Shown: positions 1-9,535, counted from the stretch's first letter. The stretch: DNA of 43,222 nt from DASZIT01 sp052143315 (GCA_052143315.1 JBKQTE010000098.1:1-43222), one strand, 5' to 3'. Numbers and translations are program-made. Notes: a model not told the origin generated them from the letters alone.

Positions 1-284
1 ATTGGGCCTCCCTGGTCGCGACAGGGGCCTCGTGCACCTGTCACGACCCATCGTCCAGCCCGCCGTGACGTCGGCACGGAGAATTGGCTGGGCCGAGGTG
101 CGAGACCACGGCACGGATCGAAGGTGCCCGACGCTGTGACCGAACGAGAGTCTCACCCGACTGCAGCTGTTCTGCGGCCATCATGTAGCGCCGGGCGATC
201 AGCCATTCGCCCCGATGGGCGGTCTATCGCCGTGGTGCGTCCGGTGAAGGACGCTTCGATGGCCCCGAATTCGCCGGGTCATCC
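1..284. other. Left-edge region without a convincing gene
   Basis: No confident gene was seen here. Plus-strand frame 1 stays open from the window edge to a TGA at 286-288 that overlaps the next ATG as ATGA. Its translation is Pro/Arg-rich and its third positions are much less GC-rich than in the real genes of the window, so it looks like chance. A partial gene entering from the left cannot be excluded. The stretch probably belongs to the integrated element whose integrase lies at 545-1732. Confidence 0.4.
95..105 (+). repeat. 11-bp match to the 5' part of tRNA-Ser, possible att remnant
   Basis: GAGGTGCGAGA here is identical to positions 1773-1783 in the acceptor/D-arm part of the tRNA-Ser gene. 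The two copies flank the excisionase-like and integrase genes, as direct repeats would flank an inserted element. Eleven bases is short and chance is a real alternative. No longer tRNA fragment was found at this end. Confidence 0.2.
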
Positions 285-515
285 ATGAGCGTTTACCCCC
301 ACTTGTCGGAATCACTGCCGCAGTTGGCAACGCCCGACGAGGTCGCGCCCCTCCTGTCCATGACGCCCCTTGGCGTGGTCCGCCAGTGTCGCGCCGGAAA
401 GCTTCCGGGGGTCAAGATCGCGGGTCGCTGGCTCGTGCATGTCCGCAAGCTGGCGGAGCAACTCGACGGTGCTCCGATTCCGGACACAAGAGGGGCCACG
501 CCGAAGATCCGTTGA
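285..515 (+). CDS. Small helix-turn-helix protein, excisionase-like
   Basis: A 76-residue protein with one predicted HTH of the excisionase/MerR-type 'HTH_17' kind. Residues about 15-60 show the usual order: a leading segment (ATPDEVAPLLSMTP), a recognition segment (LGVVRQCRAGKLPG) and a wing-like segment (VKIAGRWLVHVRKLAEQL). Such proteins bind DNA at attachment sites and direct integrase towards excision, or act as small repressors. It converges on the integrase gene, with stops 29 nt apart, whereas xis normally lies upstream of int on the same strand. That arrangement weakens a simple xis call. The ATG is preceded by no clear ribosome binding site. Confidence 0.6.
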   Translation: MSVYPHLSESLPQLATPDEVAPLLSMTPLGVVRQCRAGKLPGVKIAGRWLVHVRKLAEQLDGAPIPDTRGATPKIR

Positions 516-544
516 CTCGACGCGTCAGGCTTGCGAACTCGGGC

Positions 545-1732
545 CTACCGCTCGACAAACGCCCGCCCGAGCACTTCGGCCGCCTGCCGTTGCCGTTCGT
601 TGGTGGCGTGTCCGAACAGGCTGAGCGTCAGCGATGGATTGGCATGCCCCAGCACCTCGGCGGCATTTCGTGGGTCGATGCCGGCGGCAAGCATCTCTGT
701 GGCGGCGAAGTGCCGGAGCGAGTGCAGGTGCACGTGGGGCATTTCGAGCTCGACGCAGAGCGTGTGGACGACCGACGTGAGAGTGTCCGGATTCACCGGC
801 CGGCTGCCGTCCGGGAAGGTCGAGACGATGAAGGCGTCGTCTACCAACTCGACATCGACCACTTCGGCCGCCTCCTCACACCTGGTCCGCCAATCCTCGA
901 GGATGGCCATGCCGGCCCCGGCGACAGCGATGCGTCGTTCACGGCCGGTCTTGGTGGCCTTTTCGCCCCGTTCCTCCCCGGCCCGGTCGAGCGAGCGCCG
1001 GAAGCGGATCGAGTCTCCATCGACGTCGATCCACCGGAGCCCGCAGAGTTCGCCACGTCGGCCACCGGTCAGTACCGCCAGGGTCAGCAGCATCCCCCAA
1101 CGGGGACCTCGGTCCTGGGCCGCGGTCAGCAACCGCCGGACCTCGTCGGGGGTGGGTACCTGGAGTTCCACACGTTCGAGCGCCGGCGGCTGTGACCGCT
1201 CGGCAGGGTTGCGCTCGATCCACCCCCACCGGACCGCCTGGCTGAGGGCGGACGACAGGATGGCGTGGTGTCGTCGGATGCTGGTTGCCTTCAACGGCCT
1301 CGCCCGGCCCTCGCCGGTGACGAGCTTGCGGTACCACTCGTCGAGGTGGCGTGGGGTCAATTCGGCGATCGGCAGGTCCCCGAACTCGGGGAAGATTACC
1401 GTCTCGGCCGACCGGCGGGCGTCGTGCAGGGTCCGGGGTGCCCGCCCCCGGGCCTCGCTGTGGCGCAGCCACTCGTCGATGAGGGTCCTGACTGTCGCAG
1501 ACGAGTCGAGCGATGCCTCGGCCGGCGCCTCGTCCAACTCCTTCTGCCAGGCCCGCAACTTGCGTTGGGCCTCGGTCTGGTTGCGTGCGTCGACCGTCTT
1601 GGACAGCTGGCGGGGGCTCCCCGTGATCGGGTCGACACCTACGAAGACACGGAGCTGCCACTTGCCCGGGGCTCGTTGCCGGACCGTTCCTGTACCCTTG
1701 GGACGTCTCGACGGCCTGGCCTGCATTTCCAT
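545..1732 (-). CDS. Tyrosine recombinase/integrase with catalytic Tyr replaced by Phe
   Basis: A 395-residue phage-type integrase. The domain order is an N-terminal arm-binding region (about 10-65, with GTGTVRQRAPGKWQLRVFVG), a SAM-like core-binding domain (about 80-175) and the catalytic domain (about 190-395). Catalytic Arg is R225 (TGGRRGEL), Lys probably K261 (TKTGRERRI), then H337 and R340 (HSLRH) and H363 (LGHAN). The nucleophile position reads LSLFGHA: F373, codon TTC at 614-616, instead of Tyr. If the base is correct, strand cleavage should be lost while DNA binding could persist. ATG 1732 was chosen because a TATATT hexamer ends 6 nt upstream; a TTG at 1750 is an in-frame alternative. 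The gene starts 37 nt from the tRNA-Ser 5' end and reads away from it. Confidence 0.85.
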   Translation of the reverse strand: MEMQARPSRRPKGTGTVRQRAPGKWQLRVFVGVDPITGSPRQLSKTVDARNQTEAQRKLRAWQKELDEAPAEASLDSSATVRTLIDEWLRHSEARGRAPRTLHDARRSAETVIFPEFGDLPIAELTPRHLDEWYRKLVTGEGRARPLKATSIRRHHAILSSALSQAVRWGWIERNPAERSQPPALERVELQVPTPDEVRRLLTAAQDRGPRWGMLLTLAVLTGGRRGELCGLRWIDVDGDSIRFRRSLDRAGEERGEKATKTGRERRIAVAGAGMAILEDWRTRCEEAAEVVDVELVDDAFIVSTFPDGSRPVNPDTLTSVVHTLCVELEMPHVHLHSLRHFAATEMLAAGIDPRNAAEVLGHANPSLTLSLFGHATNERQRQAAEVLGRAFVER

Positions 1733-1737
1733 CCCGG

Positions 1738-1759
1738 AAATATAGGCCAAATATAGGCC
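1738..1759. repeat. Tandem 11-bp repeat AAATATAGGCC x2 at the int promoter
   Basis: Two exact, adjacent copies (1738-1748 and 1749-1759) of an AT-rich 11-mer in otherwise GC-rich DNA. The first copy contains the integrase -10 hexamer. A period of one helical turn suggests a binding site for an integrase arm domain, an excisionase or a repressor. The binding protein is inference. Confidence 0.5.
1739..1744 (-). promoter_or_regulatory. -10 hexamer TATATT for the integrase gene
   Basis: On the minus strand TATATT is followed by six bases (TCCGGG) and then ATG at 1732. This places the transcription start at or next to the start codon, suggesting a leaderless mRNA. No clear -35 was seen. Confidence 0.5.
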
Positions 1760-1769
1760 AGAGGGGCAA

Positions 1770-1858
1770 GGAGAGGTGCGAGAGCGGCCGAATCGGACTC
1801 ACTGCTAATGAGTTGACCTAGGTAACTGGGTCCGAGGGTTCAAATCCCTCCCTCTCCG
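1770..1858 (+). tRNA. tRNA-Ser(GCU)
   Basis: Acceptor strands GGAGAGG (1770-1776) and CCTCTCC (1851-1857) pair fully. The anticodon stem ACTCA/TGAGT closes the loop CTGCTAA, giving anticodon GCU, which reads AGC/AGU. A long variable arm (GACCTAGGTAACTGGGTC region) marks a class II tRNA, as expected for serine. The T-loop GGTTCAAATCC is canonical. The discriminator base is G1858, and CCA is not encoded, since CTC follows. The integrase lies on its 5' side. Confidence 0.93.
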
Positions 1859-1921
1859 CTCACCGGACCGGTCCTGACGGACGGGTCCTCCCACCGGGTC
1901 CGGGGTCCTCCCCGGATGCTG

Positions 1922-1943
1922 GCGGGTCCTCGCTCGGACCCGC
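1922..1943 (+). terminator. Hairpin between tRNA-Ser and rimO
   Basis: GCGGGTCC and GGACCCGC form a perfect 8-bp stem around a 6-nt loop. There is no T tract, so it could end tRNA transcription as a GC-rich hairpin or simply be structured spacer DNA. It ends 14 nt before the rimO -10 hexamer. Confidence 0.4.
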
Positions 1944-1957
1944 GGCCGATACCCCGG

Positions 1958-1963
1958 TAGATT
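1958..1963 (+). promoter_or_regulatory. -10 hexamer TAGATT for rimO
   Basis: TAGATT is followed by six bases (GTCCTG) and the GTG start at 1970. The spacing predicts transcription starting at the start codon. No ribosome binding site is visible, which fits a leaderless message. Confidence 0.5.
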
Positions 1964-1969
1964 GTCCTG

Positions 1970-3349
1970 GTGACCGAGCGATACTGGCTGGAGACCCTGG
2001 GCTGTCCGAAGAACCAGGTCGACTCGGACAAATTGGCCGGCACCCTGGTGGCTGACGGCTTCGAACCGGCCGACTCCCCGGACTCGGCCGACCTGGTGGT
2101 GGTCAACACCTGTGCCTTCATCGAGGCGGCCCGCCAGGAGTCGATCGACACCATCCTGGCCCTGTCCGACTCCCGGCGGGACGGAGCTCGCCTGGTGGTC
2201 ACCGGCTGCATGGCCGAGCGGTACGGAGACGAGCTGGCCGAGTCGCTGCCCGAGGTCGACCTGGTGGCGCCGTTCGGCGCCGCCCTGACCGCCCCCGCCA
2301 CGAACGGCACACCGGTGTCGCTGACCCGCAAGCCGCCCCCGGCCGCCCCCCTCCCCACCTTCGACCTGCTGAACCTTCCCCGTCCGGCCGCCACCGCTCC
2401 CTGGTCGTACATCAAGGTGGCCGAGGGGTGCGACCGGAACTGTGGGTTCTGCGCCATCCCGTCGTTCCGGGGCAAACAGCGGTCCCGCTCCCGCCAGTCG
2501 ATCCTGGCCGAAGCCGACCAGCTGGGGGCGACCACCGGGGCCCTCCGTGAGGTGGTGCTCGTGGCTCAGGACCTCTCGTCCTTCGCCCTCGACCGGTCCA
2601 CCGGCCGCACGGTGCCGGCGCTCGACGGACCGGCAGTCGGCGCCAACCGACCGATCGTGGAGCTGGTCCGAGCCGTCTCCGAGCGGGTGGCGTGGACCCG
2701 TCTCCTCTACCTTTACCCGTCGACCCTCGACGACGCCCTGGTGGAGGCCATCCTGGCCACCGGCGTTCCTTACTTCGACCTATCGCTCCAGCACGTGTCC
2801 CGCCCACTGCTCAAGCGCATGCGCCGGTGGGGTAAAGGGGACCGCTTCCTCGACCGCATCGGCACCATCCGCCGGGCCGAACCGACGGCGGCCTTCCGCT
2901 CCTCGTTCATCGTCGGATACCCGGGCGAGACCGAGGCCGACCACGACCACCTCCTCCAGTGGCTGGACGAGGCGCGGCTCGACTGGGTGGGCTTCTTCCC
3001 TTTCAGCAACGAGACCGGCACCTACGCCGCCGACCTCGACGACCAAGTGCCCGAGGAGCTGGTGGCCGAGCGGATCCGCGAGTGCACCGAGCTCCAGGAC
3101 TCGATCACCGCCTCCCGGCGCGACGAGCTCATCGGCGTCACCGTCACCGTACTGGTCGACGCCCCGGGAGAGGGCAGGACCTACCGGGAGGCCCCCGAGA
3201 TCGACGGGATCGTGATGCTGCCTGACGACCTGGTCCCCGGCTCCTTCGTCGAGGTGGTGGTCACCGGCGCCGACGGCCCCGACCTGATCGCCGAGCCCGC
3301 CCCCGGGGCCGGTCTCCCCGTCCACTTGACGACCGCGGGGTCCCGGTGA
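1970..3349 (+). CDS. rimO: Ribosomal protein uS12 methylthiotransferase RimO
   Basis: A 459-residue radical-SAM methylthiotransferase that adds a methylthio group to a conserved aspartate of ribosomal protein S12 in the cytoplasm. The N-terminal UPF0004 domain carries its three cluster-binding cysteines at C12 (LGCPKNQVDS), C48 (NTCAF) and C80 (TGCMAERY). The radical SAM triad is C154, C158 and C161 (CDRNCGFC), followed by IPSFRG and the downstream conserved SFIVGYPGET. A TRAM-like domain ends the protein (about 385-440). The GPKNQ/PKNQ-type N-terminus and IPSFRG distinguish RimO from tRNA-modifying MiaB. The GTG start has a TAGATT hexamer 6 nt upstream. It heads an operon and overlaps pgsA by four bases (GTGA). 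Confidence 0.95.
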   Translation: MTERYWLETLGCPKNQVDSDKLAGTLVADGFEPADSPDSADLVVVNTCAFIEAARQESIDTILALSDSRRDGARLVVTGCMAERYGDELAESLPEVDLVAPFGAALTAPATNGTPVSLTRKPPPAAPLPTFDLLNLPRPAATAPWSYIKVAEGCDRNCGFCAIPSFRGKQRSRSRQSILAEADQLGATTGALREVVLVAQDLSSFALDRSTGRTVPALDGPAVGANRPIVELVRAVSERVAWTRLLYLYPSTLDDALVEAILATGVPYFDLSLQHVSRPLLKRMRRWGKGDRFLDRIGTIRRAEPTAAFRSSFIVGYPGETEADHDHLLQWLDEARLDWVGFFPFSNETGTYAADLDDQVPEELVAERIRECTELQDSITASRRDELIGVTVTVLVDAPGEGRTYREAPEIDGIVMLPDDLVPGSFVEVVVTGADGPDLIAEPAPGAGLPVHLTTAGSR

Positions 3350-3987
3350 GCGAGGCCTCGGTGACCCCGGGCACCGGGGCTCCGGTGCCGACCCCCGCCC
3401 GGGTCACCACCTTCGGGCCCTCGGCGCTGCTCACGCCGGCCAACGCCATCACCGGGCTCCGGCTGTTGGCCACCCCCCTGCTGATCGCCTTGGTGACGGT
3501 GTGGGGCGCCAACTGGGGGACCTTCCTGCTGTGGGGAGCGCTGTCGTTCACCGACGGGATCGACGGCTGGGTGGCCCGCCGGCAGGGCACCACCCGGTCC
3601 GGGGCGTTCCTGGATCCGCTGGCGGACAAGGTCGTTGTCCTCGGTGCGCTGGTGGCACTGGTGGCCAAGGGCCTCGTGTGGTGGGTGCCGGTGGCCATCA
3701 TCACCGTCCGCGAGGTGGGGATGAGCATCTACCGATCAGTGGTCGGGCGGCGGGGCGTCTCCATCCCTGCCCGGACCACGGCCAAGGTGAAGACCGTGCT
3801 GCAGGACGTGGCCATCGCCCTCTGCCTGGTGCCACCCCTGGCCCACCACCACGCCGTTCTGGAAGTGGGGATCTGGGTGGCCGCCGCCATGACGGTGTTC
3901 ACCGGCGGTCAGTACTTCCTCGACGGCCGACGGGTCGCCCGGTCGGCGGGCAGGCCGGCCGGGGACGACGGCACCGCGGAGGCCTGA
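3346..3987 (+). CDS. pgsA: CDP-alcohol phosphatidyltransferase, PgsA-type
   Basis: A 213-residue membrane enzyme that most likely makes phosphatidylglycerophosphate from CDP-diacylglycerol and glycerol-3-phosphate. The family signature D-x2-D-G-x2-A-R-x8-G-x3-D-x3-D is complete: D70, D73, G74, A77, R78, G86, D90 and D94 (TDGIDGWVARR ... GAFLDPLADK). The last Asp is the catalytic base in the family. About five or six membrane segments follow the N-terminal tail. The length is typical, apart from about 25 extra N-terminal residues before LLTPANAITGLRL. Its GTG overlaps the rimO stop and cinA begins 7 nt after its own stop, so translation is probably coupled. Inositol-phosphate-using relatives share the motif; the rimO/cinA context favours PgsA. 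Confidence 0.88.
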   Translation: MSEASVTPGTGAPVPTPARVTTFGPSALLTPANAITGLRLLATPLLIALVTVWGANWGTFLLWGALSFTDGIDGWVARRQGTTRSGAFLDPLADKVVVLGALVALVAKGLVWWVPVAIITVREVGMSIYRSVVGRRGVSIPARTTAKVKTVLQDVAIALCLVPPLAHHHAVLEVGIWVAAAMTVFTGGQYFLDGRRVARSAGRPAGDDGTAEA

Positions 3988-3994
3988 GCCGACC

Positions 3995-5335
<1,341 letters not shown>

Positions 5336-5342
5336 TCGCCCG

Positions 5343-7373
5343 TCAGGTCGAGCCGGTGCCGAGGGCGAGTGCATCGACCTCGGGGAGGATCCGTGGTCGG
5401 ACCCACATGCCGCCCTGTTCCGAGATGTGGATGCCGTCGCTCCACCGGACGGTGATCCCGTCGATCACCGCTGTGTAGTGGCCGTCGGGGTCGAGTGTCT
5501 TGTTGAGGTCGTAGACGGTGACCGTGCCGGGAAAGCGGGCGGCCACCTTTCGCACCAGCGCGTTGTAGGCGTCGGCCCGTGACGGTTCGTTCTCGGGGTA
5601 GGTCGAGCCGTCCGGTGCCTCGGCCGGGTAGATGTACGGCATGGTGAAGAGCATCACCTTGGCCCCTCCAGCGGTGAAGATGCCGATGGCCTGCTCGAGC
5701 TCGGCCTGGAGGTGGTCGTCCCAGAGGGGTTCGCCGACGTGGGTCCACACTCCCTCATAGAGGTGATCGACCACCTCCCAGCGCCCGATGAGCAGCCCCA
5801 CCACCTGCGGCCGGTTCTTCTTGATGACCTCCGGCCACCCGGTCTGCCAATTCTTGCACCCGGGCGTGGCCGGCCCCACCACACCGGAGACGTCGACCTG
5901 GAGGTCAGAGTCGAGGTCACACCCCAGCGTGGTGTAGGCGAACTGGCTCTCCACGCCCCAGGTCGCTTGGCTGTTCTTCGCCAGCCCGACGCCAAGGGTG
6001 ACGGCCATGGAGTCCCCGAGCAGCGTGAACCGGATCGGGTGGGTGGTAAAGGCGTCGGTGGCGTCGAGCCGCTGGCGGAGCGCGGGGGAGATGCCGGTCC
6101 CGGTGTTCGGCGGCAGGGCCTGGGCCGCCACGTTGGTGGTGGCCAGGAGCACGGCACCGGCGGTGACGCCGGCCGCCAGCGGGGTGAACACCCAGGCCCT
6201 CCACGACCGGATGGAGCCCCGCCGGATCGGGAGCTCGACGAAGCGCGACGAGGCCACGGCCAGTCCGAAGGCCACTGCGGACCGGAGGAGGAACAGCGGC
6301 CAGCCGACCACCCCGACCCGCGCCGAGGTCATCACCAGAATGACCGGCCAGTGCCACAGGTACAGCCCGTACGAGACCTTGCCGACATAGACGAGCGGGC
6401 GCCAGCCCAGGGCGCGTGCCAACAGCCCGTGCTGGGCCTGGACCACCCCGAGGATGACTGCCCCGACCAGGACGTCGGCCAGGAAGAATCCCCCCCGGTA
6501 GGGGAAGGACGAGCTCTCGTTGAGACGGATCCATTCGACGGCGAAGCCGACCGCCGCCCCCACCGCCAGCCACGACATGCCCCGTCGGCCGCCCTGGGTC
6601 TGTGCCGGCCCCCGATGGGTGAGGGCCAGCGCCACCACCGCCCCGATGAGGAGATCCTGGGCCCGGGTGTCGGTGCCGTAGTACAGGCGGCTCGGATCCG
6701 ACCCGGCGTGGAACAGGAGCGCCATCTCCACCGCCGAGCCCACCGCGGCCACGACGGTGAGCACCATCAGCGGCCGGACGGACCGGCGCCACTTGAGCAT
6801 CCCCAGGACCACCAGCGGCCACACCAGGTAGAACTGCTCCTCGATGGCCAGAGTCCAGGTGTGCAGGAGCGGAGAGGGGGCGGCGGTCTGGGCGAAGTAG
6901 CTCTGCCCGGACAGGATCTGGTGCCAGTTCCCGACGTAGAGAAGGGTGGCCAGGGCGTTGGCCCGGAGCGCGCCACGGGTGTCCGGGGGGGCGATGAGCC
7001 ACGCGTAGAAGGCGATCCCGATCAGCAGGACGAAGAGCGCCGGCAGGAGGCGCCTGGCCCTCCGGGCCCAGAACCGGCGCAGGCTGACGGTTCCCGACCG
7101 CAGCCACTCCTTCAGGAGGAGCGACGTGATGAGGAAGCCGCTCAGGACGAAGAAGACATTGACCGAGATGAACCCGCCCGACGCCCAGCCCAGGCCGTTG
7201 TGGTTGGCCATGATCCCGATGATGGAGATGGCCCGGATCCCGTCGAGGGCCGGCACGTACGAGAGGCGCGTGACCCCCGGCGGCGCCGGGTAGGCGTCCT
7301 CCCCACCCGTAGGTGCTTCCGCCGCGGTCGGCACCGGAGCGGTGTCCGGTGCCCCGGGTGGAAGGATCGTCAT
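5343..7373 (-). CDS. Acyltransferase-3 membrane protein fused to SGNH domain
   Basis: A 676-residue OafA/OatA-like O-acyltransferase. The N-terminal part (about 40-400) is the ten-helix acyltransferase-3 domain, with the usual start ALDGIRAISIIGIM, a conserved His in ANHNGLG, VNVFFVLSGFLITSLL, FWARRARRLLPALFV and HTWTLAIEEQFYLVWP. The C-terminal extracytoplasmic SGNH hydrolase-like domain starts near residue 450 with GDSMA (catalytic Ser about 456) and ends with DGIH (about 645), the Asp/His block. Such fusions move acetyl or other acyl groups across the membrane onto surface polysaccharide or peptidoglycan. It overlaps the upstream gene by ATGA, so it is the last gene of a minus-strand operon. 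The substrate is unknown. A paralog of the same architecture lies at 30344-32500. Confidence 0.88.
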   Translation of the reverse strand: MTILPPGAPDTAPVPTAAEAPTGGEDAYPAPPGVTRLSYVPALDGIRAISIIGIMANHNGLGWASGGFISVNVFFVLSGFLITSLLLKEWLRSGTVSLRRFWARRARRLLPALFVLLIGIAFYAWLIAPPDTRGALRANALATLLYVGNWHQILSGQSYFAQTAAPSPLLHTWTLAIEEQFYLVWPLVVLGMLKWRRSVRPLMVLTVVAAVGSAVEMALLFHAGSDPSRLYYGTDTRAQDLLIGAVVALALTHRGPAQTQGGRRGMSWLAVGAAVGFAVEWIRLNESSSFPYRGGFFLADVLVGAVILGVVQAQHGLLARALGWRPLVYVGKVSYGLYLWHWPVILVMTSARVGVVGWPLFLLRSAVAFGLAVASSRFVELPIRRGSIRSWRAWVFTPLAAGVTAGAVLLATTNVAAQALPPNTGTGISPALRQRLDATDAFTTHPIRFTLLGDSMAVTLGVGLAKNSQATWGVESQFAYTTLGCDLDSDLQVDVSGVVGPATPGCKNWQTGWPEVIKKNRPQVVGLLIGRWEVVDHLYEGVWTHVGEPLWDDHLQAELEQAIGIFTAGGAKVMLFTMPYIYPAEAPDGSTYPENEPSRADAYNALVRKVAARFPGTVTVYDLNKTLDPDGHYTAVIDGITVRWSDGIHISEQGGMWVRPRILPEVDALALGTGST

Positions 7374-8998
7374 CCTCCGGCCCCGGCCACCGACGAGACG
7401 TCTCCCGTTTCGCCCGGTCGTTCCATCGGATCGAACTGCGACTGCGTGGCGTGGGTGTCGTCGTGCCCGCCGTCACCCCCTCCTGCAGCGGGCGGTTCGA
7501 CCTGCGGGCGCCGGCGCGGTGCGACTGGCGGGAGCGACACGGCAGCCGGGGCAGCACTGCCCACCACCGTCCAGGTGGCCACGATCCACCAGCCGGTGAG
7601 AGCGGGAAACTCGGTGACCCGGTGCACGGTGGTCACCAGCCACGCCTGGATGTCGTCGGAGCCGGTGACGAGGGCGCCGCCGACGGCGAGCAGCCCGCTG
7701 GCCAGCCCGGCCCACCCCCACCAGTCGTTGGCAATGCCGGACGCCCGACGGACCCGTGAGAGGGCCAGCCCGCCCACCACCGCCAGCGGAACGGCCAGAA
7801 GGAGCACGTGAAGGTAGGGCGCGAAGCCGTCGTAGGTGGCACGGGCGCGTCCGAACATCGCCGCCGGCGGCGAGAACGTCGAGGTCACGCCGCGAGCGTG
7901 GATGACCCGCATGAGGGCCGGCCATGCCGCCACGGTGCCGAGCTCCAACCCGCCCACCAGGACCGGTGGCCACCAACTGCGCCGCCGTTGGTCGCCGGGC
8001 ATGGTCATCACCCGGCGGAAGGCGACCACTCCGATGAGCACCAGGGCGGTGGCGAACCCCTCGTCCTTGGACAGTCCCGCCACCAGGATCAGCAGTGCCG
8101 TCGCCCCCTGGTTCGACCGGCCGTCGGGCAGTTGGAGCCCGTAGGCCACCGCCCCCAGGGCGGCCAGGGACCACAACGGGTCGGCATAGCCGTTGGTCAT
8201 GAACGGCTCGGTCACTCCGAAGGCGATGAACACGAGGGCCCAGGCGGCCACCACCCCGCCGACCAGGGGTAGGAGCGGAAGGAGGCCGCCGCCGCCACGG
8301 CTTGGCCTCTCGCCGCCGGCGTCGGACCCGATGGAGGAGCCGGACACGCCGGCGTAGCACCGCCTCCCGCACTCGACGACGGCGAAGGCGGCGGTGGCCA
8401 GTGCGCAGGCGTTGAGCAGCGCCGTCACCACCACGGCCAGGCGGTCGGTGTGGTTGCCGGTGACGCTCCAGGCGACCGATCCCGACGCACTCACCAGCGG
8501 CGGGTAGGCGGTCTGGTTCAACGCCAGCCGCCGGAGGCGCAGCTCGATCAACAGCTGCTGATGGGGGTGGAGGAACCATCCAGCCCGGAGGATCCAGAGC
8601 GCGCGGGCGTCGAACCCGACAGTGGGGGAGGACAGGGCACGCAGTGACCAGGCGCAGGTGGCCAGGATGCCGATGGCCCCGACCACCCCGGCGATCCGGT
8701 GCCACCGGCCGTGAACCGCGGGTGGCGGGCCGAAGACGGCCCGGGGTCGCTGTCCGGGCTGCACCTTCCAGAAGACGACGACCCCGGCCGCCACCACCGC
8801 CGAGAGCGCCGCGAACCATCCCATGAAGGTGCCGCCGACGGCCGTGAAACAGGTGGCGGCGATGGCGGCGATCACCGCCCCGGCCAGTGGGGCCAGGGTG
8901 AGGGCGATCCAGCGGGTGCCGACCAGCGCCAGGGCGGGGAGGATCCCGACGGCGGCGAGGACCGCCAGCGATACCGTGGCGGCGCCGGCGGTGCTCAT
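7370..8998 (-). CDS. Multi-pass membrane protein, probable GT-C glycosyltransferase
   Basis: A 542-residue protein with about ten to twelve hydrophobic segments. After the first helices an outer-loop sequence VGFDARALWILRAGWF followed by NQTAYPPLVS resembles the Asp-containing first loop and 'YP.L.P' stretch of GT39/GT-C enzymes, which transfer sugars from polyprenyl-phosphate donors outside the membrane. The exact family was not recognised. ATG 8998 was chosen because GGAGCTCC lies just upstream and it begins 22 nt after the previous stop. A longer reading back to 9097 would overlap the upstream gene. Its stop overlaps the acyltransferase start (ATGA). A non-enzymatic membrane role remains possible. 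Confidence 0.6.
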   Translation of the reverse strand: MSTAGAATVSLAVLAAVGILPALALVGTRWIALTLAPLAGAVIAAIAATCFTAVGGTFMGWFAALSAVVAAGVVVFWKVQPGQRPRAVFGPPPAVHGRWHRIAGVVGAIGILATCAWSLRALSSPTVGFDARALWILRAGWFLHPHQQLLIELRLRRLALNQTAYPPLVSASGSVAWSVTGNHTDRLAVVVTALLNACALATAAFAVVECGRRCYAGVSGSSIGSDAGGERPSRGGGGLLPLLPLVGGVVAAWALVFIAFGVTEPFMTNGYADPLWSLAALGAVAYGLQLPDGRSNQGATALLILVAGLSKDEGFATALVLIGVVAFRRVMTMPGDQRRRSWWPPVLVGGLELGTVAAWPALMRVIHARGVTSTFSPPAAMFGRARATYDGFAPYLHVLLLAVPLAVVGGLALSRVRRASGIANDWWGWAGLASGLLAVGGALVTGSDDIQAWLVTTVHRVTEFPALTGWWIVATWTVVGSAAPAAVSLPPVAPRRRPQVEPPAAGGGDGGHDDTHATQSQFDPMERPGETGDVSSVAGAGG

Positions 8999-9020
8999 CG
9001 GGAGCTCCTCGAGACGTCGC

Positions 9021-9521
9021 TCACAGTGGCGGCGCGGGAGGAGGTCCCTCTCCGGGCACGGCTGCTCCCGTGCCGACCCGGGTCGTGCTGCCGACATGCG
9101 GCGTCCGGTAGGTGGCCACCACCACGGTTCCGAGGCAGGCGTCTGAGGTGTCCGCCGCCTGACGCAAGGACAGGACTGCCACCGCGCCGGAGGGTGGGTC
9201 GGCGATGGTGACCCAGCTTCCGATGCCCTTCAGCAGGGTCACCAGATCGCCCAGGTTGTCGGCACCCAGCGTCACCGGCTGGTCCGGAGAGATCAGGCTG
9301 CGGGCCTGGACGTCGAGGCAGTGGTAGAAGGCGTCGTCGAGCTCGGCATCGTGCACCGACTTGGCCTGCAGCTGGGCACCGACCGTCCGGTTGCCGTCGA
9401 GTGCCTGGACGACCAGGCCGACCCCTCCGACCAGGGTGATGGCGACGCCGACGACGGCCACCAGCGGCAGGAAGGCCGGTCGGCGGTCCCGCGCAGGCAC
9501 GGTCGCACGGTTGCCGTTCAC
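9021..9521 (-). CDS. Small membrane-anchored protein of unknown function
   Basis: A 166-residue protein that I do not recognise. Residues about 17-40 form a single hydrophobic helix (FLPLVAVVGVAITLVGGVGL) after a basic N-terminus, predicting an anchored protein with an extracytoplasmic domain. That domain has two cysteines (C68, C129) that could pair, and ends in a Pro/Gly-rich tail. It lies between the PIG-V-like gene and the GT-C-like gene on the same strand. The GTG start at 9521 has a TAGCTT hexamer 8 nt upstream. It may be an accessory subunit of the neighbouring glycosyltransferases; this rests only on position. Confidence 0.65.
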   Translation of the reverse strand: MNGNRATVPARDRRPAFLPLVAVVGVAITLVGGVGLVVQALDGNRTVGAQLQAKSVHDAELDDAFYHCLDVQARSLISPDQPVTLGADNLGDLVTLLKGIGSWVTIADPPSGAVAVLSLRQAADTSDACLGTVVVATYRTPHVGSTTRVGTGAAVPGEGPPPAPPL

Positions 9522-9529
9522 GCCGCCCG

Positions 9530-9535
9530 AAGCTA
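9530..9535 (-). promoter_or_regulatory. Possible -10 hexamer TAGCTT before the 166-residue gene
   Basis: Minus-strand TAGCTT lies 8 nt before GTG 9521, within the 69-nt gap after the PIG-V-like gene. It could give an internal promoter with a very short or absent leader. Confidence 0.3.

Noticed and set aside
5712..7811. Long plus-strand open frame opposite the acyltransferase-SGNH gene
   Set aside because: Gly/Pro/Arg/His/Asp-rich with no recognisable motif; it mirrors the coding minus strand.
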